Positions 54,797-63,848 of a stretch of DNA of 64,000 bases are shown here, one piece after another. The notes below the pieces were generated by a model, which was given only the letters and a program-made list of their open reading frames with translations, made no database searches and was not told the DNA's origin. The stretch comes from an uncultured Bacteroides sp. (GTDB lineage: Bacteria; Bacteroidota; Bacteroidia; Bacteroidales; Bacteroidaceae): NCBI RefSeq assembly GCF_963677945.1, contig NZ_OY782578.1, positions 186,001 to 250,000 of the forward strand. The letters are read 5' to 3'. How positions within the stretch are numbered: position 1 is the stretch's first letter; every line of letters starts with the position of its first letter. Made by a program: the position numbers and the translations under genes.

Positions 54797-55483
54797 ATGA
54801 GAATAAACTTTACTATTCTAATTTCTTTTTTCTTATTGTTCTCTAAGTCGCTTTCTGCACAGACTGTAGAGCAGATTATGCCAAACATATCTCATGCTTT
54901 GGCCGAGCAGCATTGGAATGAAGCAAGCAATCTATTTCATATAGCTGTTGATAAGGATCTTTATAAATCAGAAAAATTCTTTCTGGATAGTATCTCTTTA
55001 AACTGTCCTGCACGTGCTGAAATGCTTTACCAATTAGGTTTTTATTGCAAGCATACCCGCAATTATGAAAAAGCTTATGTTTATTACAAAGAATTGTTAC
55101 AACTAAAGCCAAATGACGTTTCATATCTTGTTCCTTGCGCTGAACTGGAAGTTGTTCTGGGGAAGGAAGATGATGCTTTAAAATCTTATGAGAAGATTCT
55201 TGCACTGGACAATAATAATCTGGCTGCCAACATTTATATTGGAAACTACTATTTCTTTACTGCCGACAAAGAAAAACGAACGCTGGATAAAGAGTTTAAG
55301 AAGGTGGAAACACCAACGAGAATGCAATATGCGAATTATAGAAATGAGCTGGCACGTTTGGTTACCACCGAATATGAGAAAGCCAAAGCTCATCTGGAAA
55401 AGGTTATCAGTCAGTTTCCTTCTTCCGAAGCAAAGAAAACACTGGATAAAATTCATTCAGTAGAATTGGAATCAAATAAATAA
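54797..55483 (+). CDS. TPR-repeat exported protein
   Basis: 228 residues. Signal peptide about 1-21 (FTILISFFLLFSKSLSAQ). TPR-like helical pairs at about 70-150: MLYQLGFYCKHTRNYEKAYVYY, LLQLKPNDVSYLVPCAEL and LGKEDDALKSYEKILALDNN (adjacent units). A basic helical tail follows with Glu/Lys-rich segments. Probably periplasmic; partners unknown. A TATCTTTG -7 element lies at 54764-54771. Ends before a bidirectional terminator shared with birA. Confidence 0.83.
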   Translation: MRINFTILISFFLLFSKSLSAQTVEQIMPNISHALAEQHWNEASNLFHIAVDKDLYKSEKFFLDSISLNCPARAEMLYQLGFYCKHTRNYEKAYVYYKELLQLKPNDVSYLVPCAELEVVLGKEDDALKSYEKILALDNNNLAANIYIGNYYFFTADKEKRTLDKEFKKVETPTRMQYANYRNELARLVTTEYEKAKAHLEKVISQFPSSEAKKTLDKIHSVELESNK

Positions 55484-55502
55484 GCTTTATTTGTTAATAT
55501 AA

Positions 55503-55544
55503 AAATAGCGGTCTGCCTTGAGTAATCAGGACAGACCGCTATTT
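55503..55544. terminator. Bidirectional terminator between TPR gene and birA
   Basis: AAATAGCGGTCTG (55503-55515)/CAGACCGCTATTT (55532-55544), a perfect 13 bp stem with inner partial pairing, A-tract on one side and T-rich on the other. Confidence 0.9.
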
Positions 55545-55580
55545 CTTTATTAATATATATTTTGTATTCTGTAGAATTAA

Positions 55581-56315
55581 CTATAGTATAAACCGTACTT
55601 CTTTAAATAAATAGGCCCTTTCTTCGCCCGACACTGTACTCAGAATCAAAACTCCTCCGGGTGCAATACGTGTAATTTTGGCAGAGAATTCGCCATTTTT
55701 GTCTGCATATCGATGAAAACCTTCTTTCCTAAATAATGAATTAAAATATCGGCTACAGATTTTTTCTGCCTCTCCTTTTCGTAGCAATTCGTAATAAGCA
55801 GAAAGGCGATGAAGTATGTCGGTCAGAATCTCTTCTTTATCCTGAATATCTCCGGTGATTGTTTTCAGGGATATCGGGTTTGGTGCATTACTCACAAACA
55901 CATCCTGATTGATATTAATCCCTATTCCAAGAATACTGTGATAAAGCATCATACCTGCAATGTCGTTTTCAATCAACATTCCACAGATTTTTTGTTTATT
56001 CCAGTAAATATCGTTGGGCCACTTAATACTAAATCCGGGAGCAAAACGGTCGAGCGATTCTTTTATCGCAAGGCTAGTTATCTGGGAAATAAGGAACTGT
56101 TCCCTCGCCTGAACAAAATCGGGCTTCAGCAAGACAGAGAAAAGCAGATTCTTACCCTGTTCACTTTCCCATGAATTCCCCATTTGGCCTCTCCCAGCCG
56201 ACTGGTATTCGGTTACTACTGTTGTAAACTCGGGTACTGCCTGGTTGGAAAATAAATCACGGAGGTAGACGTTTGTAGAACGAGTCTCCTCTAACCTGAT
56301 AATATTATATTTCAT
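55581..56315 (-). CDS. birA: Biotin-acetyl-CoA-carboxylase ligase
   Basis: 244-residue class I biotin protein ligase. It lacks the N-terminal HTH of E. coli BirA, so it should attach biotin to carboxylase subunits without repressing biotin genes. Motifs: EETRSTNVYLRD (near residue 9), SAGRGQMGNSW (about 44-54, biotinyl-AMP site, variant of GRGRxGRxW), IKWPNDIYWNKQKICGML (about 97-114) and GIGININQDV. A C-terminal beta domain caps it. First of a minus-strand group behind yjbR- and yraN-type genes. Confidence 0.94.
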   Translation of the reverse strand: MKYNIIRLEETRSTNVYLRDLFSNQAVPEFTTVVTEYQSAGRGQMGNSWESEQGKNLLFSVLLKPDFVQAREQFLISQITSLAIKESLDRFAPGFSIKWPNDIYWNKQKICGMLIENDIAGMMLYHSILGIGININQDVFVSNAPNPISLKTITGDIQDKEEILTDILHRLSAYYELLRKGEAEKICSRYFNSLFRKEGFHRYADKNGEFSAKITRIAPGGVLILSTVSGEERAYLFKEVRFIL

Positions 56316-56318
56316 AGT

Positions 56319-56675
56319 TTAAGGCAATGCATCATACTCGGCACGTAGCTTCCGGGTAAATTTCTTTATAACTTCTTCGTAGGAATGGTCAATGAGTTGC
56401 TTTATCAAAGAATCGCCAACACTCCCATCGAACATTACCTGATTCCAATACTTCTTATTAAAGTGATAAGCCCCTTCAATACCGGAGTACCTCTCGCGAA
56501 GTTCAATGGCATATTCCGGATCACATTTCATTGTTATCTTATCGGGGGTCTCAAGATCCATCAATACAAACATCTTATTCATCACCCGGATAACCAACGT
56601 TGTTTCATCGAAAGGGAAATCTTCGGTTACTCCTTTCTTTTGCAAACAATATTCTCTGGCCAATTCTATATCCAT
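56319..56675 (-). CDS. MmcQ/YjbR-family protein
   Basis: 118 residues from the ATG at 56675; the open frame extends to 56717 but conservation begins at MDIELAREYCLQKKG. CyaY-like fold with EDFPFDETTLVIRVMNKMF (about 15-33) and CDPEYAIELRERY, then HFNKKYWNQVMFDGSV. Often called DNA-binding; the function is not established. Three bases separate its stop from the birA start, so the two are likely cotranscribed. Confidence 0.88.
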   Translation of the reverse strand: MDIELAREYCLQKKGVTEDFPFDETTLVIRVMNKMFVLMDLETPDKITMKCDPEYAIELRERYSGIEGAYHFNKKYWNQVMFDGSVGDSLIKQLIDHSYEEVIKKFTRKLRAEYDALP

Positions 56676-56710
56676 AATAAAGTATATTTGATTAAACCAT
56701 TTAATTATTA

Positions 56711-57076
56711 TTACCAAATGGGAGGATAAAAAGCTTCCTCTATATGTTCAATAGCAAAGGAACCTGCTTCTCCAACAACCGTAATAATATCGAAACGAAC
56801 CGGCAGGTCGACTTGAAAAAACCTGAGATAAGCATCAGCAGCAGAAACAGTACGCCTTATTTTCATTGGAGTAACCGCATCGTGAGGCTCAGCAAACAGT
56901 CTGTTTTTCCGTGTTTTTACCTCTACTATAATCAGCTCGTTATCCTTCTCTGCCACAATATCTATCTCCTTATGTCCCCGCCTCCAGTTTTGGTGACGGA
57001 TAGCATAACCATGAGTAACAAGATACCTTATAGCTTCCTCTTCTCCGCTTTTTCCTAAAATATTGTGCTCTGCCAT
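56711..57076 (-). CDS. YraN/UPF0102 family nuclease-fold protein
   Basis: 121 residues from the ATG at 57076 (a TTG five codons earlier is less likely). Restriction-endonuclease-like fold with EIDIVAEKDNELIIVEVKTR (about 42-61), the D-ExK-like metal site of the family, and an N-terminal GKSGEEEAIRYL helix. Function is unresolved; it may act on branched DNA. Its stop is 35 bases before the yjbR-type ATG, and it diverges from the small gene at 57147. Confidence 0.9.
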   Translation of the reverse strand: MAEHNILGKSGEEEAIRYLVTHGYAIRHQNWRRGHKEIDIVAEKDNELIIVEVKTRKNRLFAEPHDAVTPMKIRRTVSAADAYLRFFQVDLPVRFDIITVVGEAGSFAIEHIEEAFYPPIW

Positions 57077-57108
57077 AGATTGTTTTTGCAAATTTACTGA
57101 ATTTATTC

Positions 57109-57138
57109 TTTGTATTTACAGAAGTAAAAGTAATTTTG
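57109..57138 (+). promoter_or_regulatory. Promoter for small protein and tadA
   Basis: TTTG (57109-57112), 18-base spacer and TAATTTTG (57131-57138). The start codon at 57147 is only 8 bases past it, so the transcript would be nearly leaderless if this promoter is used. Confidence 0.55.
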
Positions 57139-57146
57139 CAGATAAT

Positions 57147-57380
57147 ATGGGAACAAACGACAGGAAGAGATTTAAAACCGCGGCCAATTTGCCAAAACGT
57201 CAGCAGCACATTACTTGTTCATTAAGTGATGAAGAGATGCAGATTGTGGAACGCTATCTTAGTAAATATAAGATAGAAAACAAATCTCGCTGGCTGCGTG
57301 AGACTGTTCTTCAGTTTGTATATAAAAATATGGAGGAAGATTACCCTACCCTCTTCGGCGAACACGATATGAGACGTTAA
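57147..57380 (+). CDS. Small conserved-looking protein before tadA
   Basis: 77 residues from the ATG at 57147; an upstream extension to 57063 is antisense to yraN and overlaps the promoter. The N-terminal part is basic (TNDRKRFKTAANLPKRQQ), then comes a beta-strand/helix/helix pattern (HITCSLSDEEMQIVERYL, KSRWLRETVLQFVYKNM), compatible with a ribbon-helix-helix DNA-binding fold, followed by an acidic tail. Unidentified; function unknown. It ends one base before tadA starts, so the two are cotranscribed. Confidence 0.72.
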   Translation: MGTNDRKRFKTAANLPKRQQHITCSLSDEEMQIVERYLSKYKIENKSRWLRETVLQFVYKNMEEDYPTLFGEHDMRR

Positions 57381-57381
57381 T

Positions 57382-57816
57382 ATGCTTGACGATACCTATT
57401 TTATGAAACAGGCTTTAGTCGAAGCTAAGAAAGCATTCGACAGAGGAGAGATTCCGGTTGGAGCTATTGTAGTGAGCAAAGAAAGAATTATTGCCCGCGC
57501 TCATAATCTTACCGAAACGCTAAACGACGTCACCGCTCACGCAGAAATGCAAGCCATTACCGCTGCAGCAAATGTGCTTGGAGGAAAGTATCTTAACGAA
57601 TGTACTATTTACGTAACCGTAGAGCCTTGTGTGATGTGTGCCGGAGCTATTGCATGGGCACAGACTGCAAAACTGGTTTTCGGTGCTGAGGATGAGAAAA
57701 GAGGTTATCAGAAGTATGCTCCTGATGCACTTCACCCCAAAACTGTTGTTGTAAAAGGTATTTTGAAAGAAGAATGCGCTACGTTGATGAAGAGTTTCTT
57801 TCAGAAAAGACGTTAG
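57382..57816 (+). CDS. tadA: tRNA-adenosine/nucleoside deaminase
   Basis: 144-residue cytidine-deaminase-fold enzyme. Zinc site HAEMQAITAA (His near residue 53, catalytic Glu 55) and PCVMCAGAIAWAQ (about 82-94) are intact. This fits TadA (A34 to I in tRNA-Arg) best; a guanine deaminase or related nucleoside deaminase is possible. FMKQALVEAKKAFDRGEIPVGAIVV is the N-terminal family start (split across residues 7-31). Convergent with the DUF4834-type gene, 18 bases away. Confidence 0.9.
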   Translation: MLDDTYFMKQALVEAKKAFDRGEIPVGAIVVSKERIIARAHNLTETLNDVTAHAEMQAITAAANVLGGKYLNECTIYVTVEPCVMCAGAIAWAQTAKLVFGAEDEKRGYQKYAPDALHPKTVVVKGILKEECATLMKSFFQKRR

Positions 57817-57834
57817 AAGCTATTCCCAAAGAAT

Positions 57835-58107
57835 TTACTTATCTTCCTTTAACTCTTCAAACTCCACATACTCTCCATCATCTTTATCGAAGATCTTTTT
57901 ATGCTTTGACTTAGAATCTGAAGCAGCACCGGAAGATGTATCACTATGTGTATTTGATGTTTGATCGCCTCCCCCGAAATTATAGCTTCTTGTATGTGAT
58001 TTACGACCAAATCCGAAAAGAAGACGAAGAATACCGCTGATAATTGACAAACCAAAAACCAGAACGATTATAATAATGAAAAAGAATAAGCTAAATATAG
58101 CACCCAT
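57835..58107 (-). CDS. DUF4834-type small membrane protein
   Basis: 90 residues from the ATG at 58107. One membrane helix (about 6-30, FFFIIIIVLVFGLSIISG), then a basic stretch LLFGFGRKSH and a low-complexity Ser/Asp/Gly region, ending in acidic EYVEFEELKEDK. Matches the small Bacteroidetes DUF4834 family, of unknown function. It lies 60 bases after pssA on the same strand. Confidence 0.85.
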   Translation of the reverse strand: MGAIFSLFFFIIIIVLVFGLSIISGILRLLFGFGRKSHTRSYNFGGGDQTSNTHSDTSSGAASDSKSKHKKIFDKDDGEYVEFEELKEDK

Positions 58108-58167
58108 GAGCAAATAAGTTTATTTATAATATAGAGTGATATACAACAAGTGTGCCAAACTCTTTGT

Positions 58168-58875
58168 TTATTTTTTCTTTCCTGTAATTACTGATAGAAG
58201 AATATACCAAACAATTACAGCAGCAAAACCTGCAATACCTAAAAAGATAAGTAGAGGAATGCAAACCAGTAGGAAAATGAAACTCACTTTATTATCTTTC
58301 CAGGATAGATTCTTGAACTTTAATGAAAACATCGGAATCTCTGAAACCAAAAGGTATGAGAATATAGCCACAAGAGCAAAGAGATATATAGCATTAAAAC
58401 TATCTGAAACTAAGAAAGAGTGTGCTCCAACAACCAAAGATCCCCAGAAAAGAGCATTTGCTGGAACCGGAAGCCCGATAAATGAACTGGTCTGTCGCTC
58501 ATCCACATTGAACTTTGCCAATCTTAACGCCGAGAAAACAGAAATTGCAAAAGCCAGATAAGGGAAATAGTCTTCCACACTTACCAGAAAGGAAGGATAA
58601 TGCATTTCTTTAAATAAAGAAAATATTATAAGCGAAGGCGCAACTCCAAAGCTAACATCATCGGCCAATGAATCTAATTCTTTACCAATTTTTGAATATG
58701 CATGAAGCGAGCGCGCCAGAAATCCGTCAAAGAAATCAAAAACAGCGCTCAATACTATAAAAAGCATCGCCATTTCATATTCTGCTTCAAAAGCCATTAC
58801 CGCTGCAATACAGCCGGAAAACAAATTTAAGCAAGTAACAGAATTAGGAATGTGACGAGTTATAGAGTTTGCCAT
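58168..58875 (-). CDS. pssA: CDP-diacylglycerol-serine O-phosphatidyltransferase
   Basis: 235-residue membrane enzyme making phosphatidylserine from CDP-diacylglycerol (product of CdsA) and serine. The CDP-alcohol phosphatidyltransferase signature DGFLARSLHAYSKIGKELD...D is at about residues 46-70, and several membrane helices are present. It starts 8 bases after psd, so the two consecutive steps of phosphatidylethanolamine synthesis are cotranscribed. Confidence 0.95.
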   Translation of the reverse strand: MANSITRHIPNSVTCLNLFSGCIAAVMAFEAEYEMAMLFIVLSAVFDFFDGFLARSLHAYSKIGKELDSLADDVSFGVAPSLIIFSLFKEMHYPSFLVSVEDYFPYLAFAISVFSALRLAKFNVDERQTSSFIGLPVPANALFWGSLVVGAHSFLVSDSFNAIYLFALVAIFSYLLVSEIPMFSLKFKNLSWKDNKVSFIFLLVCIPLLIFLGIAGFAAVIVWYILLSVITGKKK

Positions 58876-58883
58876 TACAATAA

Positions 58884-59570
58884 TTATTTCAGTTTTGCTA
58901 ATATAGTCTGGTTACCTACTGTCAATTGTCCCATCTTAACAAGCACTTCTGTGCCAAGAGGAAGATAAACATCAACACGGGAACCAAATTTAATAAATCC
59001 CATATGCTCATCAATATAACATTCTTCGCCAGCCTCAGCATAAGTTACGATGCGTCTTGCCATAGCACCGGCAATTTGTCTTACCAATATCTCAACACCT
59101 TCAGGAGTTTCTATAATAACAGTAGAACGTTCATTATCTGTACTTGCCTTTGGCAACCAAGCCTTCATAAACTTACCATCCTGATGACTTACATGTTTTA
59201 CAGTTCCGTCAACAGGATACCAGTTGGCATGAACGTTTACAACACTCATAAAGATTGAAATCATTAAGCGCTTGTCGTGAAAATAGTCATTTTCATCAAC
59301 CTCTTCCACAACCACAATCTTTCCGTCTGCAGGTGCTACTACAACACTAGTTGTATCTTCCCCAAATAAACGGATAGGGCAACGAAAGAAATTCACCATC
59401 AATCCATAAATAGCAATACTTACAACTGCTAATGGATAAAATAGTAATTTGCAATCAACATAGTAATAAACAAGGCTATTAATAACAAGAAAAAAAAGTA
59501 ACCCTATTGCCAAAATATGAGTACCTTCTCTGTGAATTCTTATTTTCTTTAATTTTTTAAGTCGACCCAT
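58884..59570 (-). CDS. psd: Phosphatidylserine decarboxylase proenzyme
   Basis: 228-residue short-type Psd. One or two N-terminal membrane helices ([19 protein letters not shown] and [17 protein letters not shown]). The conserved [13 protein letters not shown] (near residue 80), [16 protein letters not shown] and the maturation site [10 protein letters not shown] (about 187-196) where Ser becomes the pyruvoyl group. Forms phosphatidylethanolamine. First gene of psd-pssA-DUF4834, promoter at 59597-59628. Confidence 0.95.
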   Translation of the reverse strand: MGRLKKLKKIRIHREGTHILAIGLLFFLVINSLVYYYVDCKLLFYPLAVVSIAIYGLMVNFFRCPIRLFGEDTTSVVVAPADGKIVVVEEVDENDYFHDKRLMISIFMSVVNVHANWYPVDGTVKHVSHQDGKFMKAWLPKASTDNERSTVIIETPEGVEILVRQIAGAMARRIVTYAEAGEECYIDEHMGFIKFGSRVDVYLPLGTEVLVKMGQLTVGNQTILAKLK

Positions 59571-59596
59571 CAGTCCTTTTTAATGATTTTATGGCG

Positions 59597-59628
59597 CAAA
59601 AATAATCTTAATTTGATAAGCTACCAAG
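59597..59628 (-). promoter_or_regulatory. psd-pssA promoter
   Basis: On the minus strand CTTG (complement of 59625-59628), 20-base spacer and TATTTTTG (complement of 59597-59604), 26 bases before the psd start. Confidence 0.6.
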
Positions 59629-59729
59629 TAAATTATCATAGAAATAAATAAAAATGCTTCTTTTCTTATAAAAAACATTTATGTTGATAACTTTTAGTGA
59701 ATTCATTTTTTTGAAAGTCGAAAGCTAAG

Positions 59730-59737
59730 TATCTTTG
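59730..59737 (+). promoter_or_regulatory. -7 element upstream of dnaE
   Basis: TATCTTTG, 50 bases before the dnaE ATG. A TTTTTTTG ends 16 bases upstream, somewhat close for a -33 box. Confidence 0.5.
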
Positions 59738-59787
59738 AAAACCATTTTATTTATGGTTGGGATTATTTTTTAAAATTTTTAGTTAAT

Positions 59788-62700
59788 ATGCAAGATTTTG
59801 TTCATTTACATGTTCACTCACAATATTCTATCCTCGATGGGCAAGCTTCCGTCAAAGCTTTAGTTGATAAAGCTATAGACAACGGAATGAAAGGAATTGC
59901 TTTAACCGACCATGGAAACATGTTTGGAGTAAAAGAGTTCTTCAATTATGTAAAGAAGAAAAACGGAGGTGCAAACGGCGAGATAAAAGATCTTAAAAAG
60001 AAAATTTCTCAGCTCGAATCAGGAGAACTTGCATCCGAAGATAAAGAAAACGAGATCAACAACTGCAAAAAACAATTAGAAGCCGCTAAGAAGAAATTAT
60101 TTAAACCGATTATCGGCTGCGAAATGTATGTGGCAAAACGTACTCTTGATAAGAAAGAAGGCAAACAAGATCAAAGTGGGTATCACTTAATTGTACTTGC
60201 AAAGAACGAAAAAGGCTATCATAATCTGATAAAGTTGGTTTCTAAAGCATGGACTGATGGTTATTACTATCGTCCGCGTACTGACAGAACTGAATTAGAG
60301 AAATATCACGAAGGACTAATTGTATCTTCTGCTTGCCTAGGAGGTGAAGTTCCTCAGAAAATCAGAAAGCAGCAAATAGAGGACGCTGAAGAGGCTATCC
60401 GTTGGTACAAGAATCTTTTTGGCGACGACTTCTATCTGGAATTACAACGCCATAAAGCTACTGCGCCAAGGGCTAACCATGAAGCTTTTGCTCTTCAGTC
60501 AATGGTGAATCCTGAGATTATAAGACTTTCCCAAAAATATAATGTAAAGCTTATTTGTACAAACGACGTACACTTTGTGGACGAAGAAAATGCGGAAGCA
60601 CACGACCGTTTGATTTGCCTCAGTACAGGTAAAGATCTGGATGATCCTAACCGTATGCTCTATTCCAAACAGGAATGGATGAAAACCAGGGAGGAGATGA
60701 ATGAAGTCTTTGCTGATGTTCCGGAAGCTCTTTCCAATACAGTGGATATATGCAACCAGGTGGAATTCTATACTATCGACCACGGCCCTATCCTTCCTAA
60801 CTTCCCAAAACCAGCAGGATTTGATAACGACGACGATTATCTGAAGTACCTCACTTACGAGGGGGCAAAGAAGCGTTGGGGAGAAATGAATGAGGAACAA
60901 AAGGAACGTGTGGATTTTGAGTTGGCTACAATTAAGCACATGGGATTCCCCGGGTACTTCCTTATTGTACAAGACTTCATTGCTGCAGCAAGAGATATGG
61001 GTGTATCTGTTGGACCGGGACGTGGTTCGGCAGCGGGCTCGGCTGTAGCGTATTGTTTGGGAATTACTCAGTTAGACCCTATCAAGTATGACTTACTGTT
61101 CGAACGTTTCCTGAATCCTGACCGTATTTCACTGCCGGATATTGATATCGACTTTGATGATGACGGCCGTGGTGAGGTGCTTCGTTGGGTTACAGATAAA
61201 TATGGCTACGAGAAAGTAGCCCACATTATTACTTACGGTACAATGGCTACCAAGCTGGCCATCAAGGATGTGGCGCGTGTACAGAAATTGCCTTTGTCTG
61301 AATCGGACAGACTAACCAAGTTAATCCCCGACAGACTGCCGGAAGTAAATGGAAAGAATCCTAAAATTAATTTAAAGAACTGTATCGCTGCAATCCCTGA
61401 GTTACAGGAGGCTTGCAACTCTTACGATCCTTTGGTAAGAGATACCATGAAATACGCACAAATGCTGGAAGGTAATGTGCGCAACACGGGTGTTCATGCC
61501 TGCGGAACCATTATCTGCCGTGATGATATTACGGATTGGGTGCCAGTAAGTACGGCGGATGATAAAGAAACAGGCGAAAAGATGCTGGTTACCCAGTATG
61601 AAGGCTCGGTTATTGAGGATACGGGATTGATCAAGATGGACTTCCTGGGACTTAAAACCCTATCAATTATAAAGGAAGCCATTGTAAATATTCGTTTACA
61701 CCAGGGAATAGATCTGGATATTGATACTATTTCCACAGAAGATGAACCTACTTACAAACTATATAGTGAAGGAAGAACTATCGGGACCTTCCAGTTTGAG
61801 TCGCCCGGTATGCAAAAATACCTGAAAGAGCTTCAACCTAGTACTTTTGAAGATCTTATCGCGATGAATGCGCTTTACCGTCCGGGGCCAATGGACTATA
61901 TCCCTCAGTTCATCGACCGTAAACATGGTCGTGAACCCATTATATATGACATACCAGTAATGGAAAAGTATCTTAAGGATACTTATGGTATTACGGTATA
62001 TCAGGAACAGGTGATGCTTTTATCCAGACTTCTTGCGAATTTTACCCGTGGAGAATCGGATACATTGCGTAAAGCAATGGGTAAAAAGCTGAAAGATAAG
62101 CTGGATCACCTGAAACCTCTGTTCCTGGAAGGAGGACAGAAAAACGGTCATGACCCTAAAGTTCTTGAAAAAATTTGGGGAGACTGGGAAAAGTTCGCCT
62201 CTTATGCGTTCAATAAATCTCATGCAACCTGCTACTCATGGGTAGCTTATCAGACTGCATATCTAAAAGCCAACTACCCATCCGAGTATATGGCTGCCGT
62301 TCTGAGCCGGAATATCTCAAATATTACAGATATCACAAGGTTCATGGACGAATGTAAAGCAATGGGGATTCTTGTTCTGGGACCGGATGTTAATGAAAGT
62401 AATCTGAAATTCACGGTTAACAAAGAGGGAAATATTCGCTTTGGACTGGGAGCTATCAAGGGTGTAGGAGAAAACGCGGTGGAAGCAATTATTCAAGAAC
62501 GAGAGAAAAATGGTCCGTTTGCCGGAATTTTCGATTTTGTTCAGCGGGTAAACTTAACCGCCTGCAACAAGAAGAATCTTGAAAACATAGCTCTTGCCGG
62601 TGGTTTCGATAATTTCCCTGAATTAAAAAGAGAGCAATTCTTTGCTGTAAATACAAAAGGAGAAACGTTCCTTGAAACACTAGTCCGTTACGGTAACAAG

Positions 62701-63444
62701 TTCCAGTTGGACAGAGAACAAGCTGCGAACTCTCTTTTCGGCGGAGATAATGTTATAGATATTGCAACACCCGAAATATTGCCGGCAGAAAGATGGAGCG
62801 ACCTTGAACGTCTTAATAAAGAAAAAGAATTGGTTGGTATCTACCTTTCAGCTCACCCACTTGATGAGTACTCTATTATTTTAAAGGATGTATGTAATAC
62901 CAAAATGGTAGATTTCTCAGACCGAGCATCCCTTGCCAACAAGGAGCTAACCTTTGGAGGAATAGTAACAAACGTTCGAGAAGGAATGGGAAAAACCGGA
63001 AAGCCTTATGCAATAGTCAAGTTTGAAGACTTCTCCGGTTCTAATGAACTGCCTTTCTTCGGCAACGACTATATTGAATGGCGTAACTTTCTTTCCGTGG
63101 GAATGTTCTTATATATCAAAGGCCGTTGTCAGCCACGTCAATGGAAGCCCGACGAGCTGGATATTAAAATAACATCTATGGAGCTGCTTCCCGATGTAAA
63201 GGAAACATTAATAGAAAAGATGACAATCTTTATCCCATTGAAAGCTTTAGATCAGCAGGTTGTGACAGAACTTTCTATTTTAAGCAATGAAAGTCCGGGA
63301 AAGACAGAGCTTTTCTTTAAAATCTTTGATGATGAATCAAATTATTCGGTTGAATTTATGGCTCGTTCCACTAAATTATCAGTTGGAAAAAAAATCGTCA
63401 ATTATATAAATGAACATCCCGAACTTGAATATCATATTAATTAA
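59788..63444 (+). CDS. dnaE: DNA polymerase III alpha subunit
   Basis: 1218-residue replicative polymerase. PHP domain about 1-300 (HLHVHSQYSILDGQAS, ALTDHGNMFGVKEF). Palm and fingers about 350-900 with the catalytic Asp motif PDIDIDFDDDGRGEVLRW (about 450-467) and FPGYFLIVQDFI, GPGRGSAAGSAVAYCLGI. The beta-binding and HhH region is about 900-1000, and a C-terminal OB domain about 1070-1150 (LTFGGIVTNVREGMGKTGKP). DnaE1-type by length and order. trxA follows after 45 bases. Confidence 0.97.
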   Translation: MQDFVHLHVHSQYSILDGQASVKALVDKAIDNGMKGIALTDHGNMFGVKEFFNYVKKKNGGANGEIKDLKKKISQLESGELASEDKENEINNCKKQLEAAKKKLFKPIIGCEMYVAKRTLDKKEGKQDQSGYHLIVLAKNEKGYHNLIKLVSKAWTDGYYYRPRTDRTELEKYHEGLIVSSACLGGEVPQKIRKQQIEDAEEAIRWYKNLFGDDFYLELQRHKATAPRANHEAFALQSMVNPEIIRLSQKYNVKLICTNDVHFVDEENAEAHDRLICLSTGKDLDDPNRMLYSKQEWMKTREEMNEVFADVPEALSNTVDICNQVEFYTIDHGPILPNFPKPAGFDNDDDYLKYLTYEGAKKRWGEMNEEQKERVDFELATIKHMGFPGYFLIVQDFIAAARDMGVSVGPGRGSAAGSAVAYCLGITQLDPIKYDLLFERFLNPDRISLPDIDIDFDDDGRGEVLRWVTDKYGYEKVAHIITYGTMATKLAIKDVARVQKLPLSESDRLTKLIPDRLPEVNGKNPKINLKNCIAAIPELQEACNSYDPLVRDTMKYAQMLEGNVRNTGVHACGTIICRDDITDWVPVSTADDKETGEKMLVTQYEGSVIEDTGLIKMDFLGLKTLSIIKEAIVNIRLHQGIDLDIDTISTEDEPTYKLYSEGRTIGTFQFESPGMQKYLKELQPSTFEDLIAMNALYRPGPMDYIPQFIDRKHGREPIIYDIPVMEKYLKDTYGITVYQEQVMLLSRLLANFTRGESDTLRKAMGKKLKDKLDHLKPLFLEGGQKNGHDPKVLEKIWGDWEKFASYAFNKSHATCYSWVAYQTAYLKANYPSEYMAAVLSRNISNITDITRFMDECKAMGILVLGPDVNESNLKFTVNKEGNIRFGLGAIKGVGENAVEAIIQEREKNGPFAGIFDFVQRVNLTACNKKNLENIALAGGFDNFPELKREQFFAVNTKGETFLETLVRYGNKFQLDREQAANSLFGGDNVIDIATPEILPAERWSDLERLNKEKELVGIYLSAHPLDEYSIILKDVCNTKMVDFSDRASLANKELTFGGIVTNVREGMGKTGKPYAIVKFEDFSGSNELPFFGNDYIEWRNFLSVGMFLYIKGRCQPRQWKPDELDIKITSMELLPDVKETLIEKMTIFIPLKALDQQVVTELSILSNESPGKTELFFKIFDDESNYSVEFMARSTKLSVGKKIVNYINEHPELEYHIN

Positions 63445-63455
63445 TATTATATTTG
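63424..63455 (+). promoter_or_regulatory. trxA promoter overlapping dnaE end
   Basis: CTTG (63424-63427), 20-base spacer and TATATTTG (63448-63455), 34 bases before the trxA ATG. The -33 box lies inside the last dnaE codons. Confidence 0.6.
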
Positions 63456-63489
63456 CATCATATACGTTTAATAAAAAAAGGATAATATT

Positions 63490-63804
63490 ATGGCATTAGC
63501 AATAACAGACAATAATTTTGAAGAATTACTTCAAAGCGAAAAACCTTTAGTAGTAGATTTCTGGGCAACCTGGTGTGGACCTTGCAAACAAATAGGACCT
63601 GCAATCGAAGAATTAGCTTCAGAATACGAAGGAAAAGTAACTATTGGAAAATGTGACATTGAAGAGAACGACGATCTAGTATCAAAATTCGGAATCCGTA
63701 ATGTTCCTACTGTATTGTTTATTAAGAATGGCGAAGTTGTTGATAAACAAGTTGGAGCAGCTGCGAAATCTGTTTTCCAGGCAAAGATTGATTCTTTACT
63801 GTAA
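63490..63804 (+). CDS. trxA: Thioredoxin
   Basis: 104-residue cytosolic thioredoxin. Active site WATWCGPCKQIGP at about residues 25-37, conserved Asp in VVDFW, cis-Pro in IRNVPTVLFIKNGE (about 70-83) and the Gly-Ala C-terminal region. No signal peptide. Own promoter at the dnaE 3' end; followed after 44 bases by an acidic unidentified gene. Confidence 0.96.
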   Translation: MALAITDNNFEELLQSEKPLVVDFWATWCGPCKQIGPAIEELASEYEGKVTIGKCDIEENDDLVSKFGIRNVPTVLFIKNGEVVDKQVGAAAKSVFQAKIDSLL

Positions 63805-63848
63805 TTCAATAATAAATTTTATAAAGACTCTCAAAACAAACTTAGATT

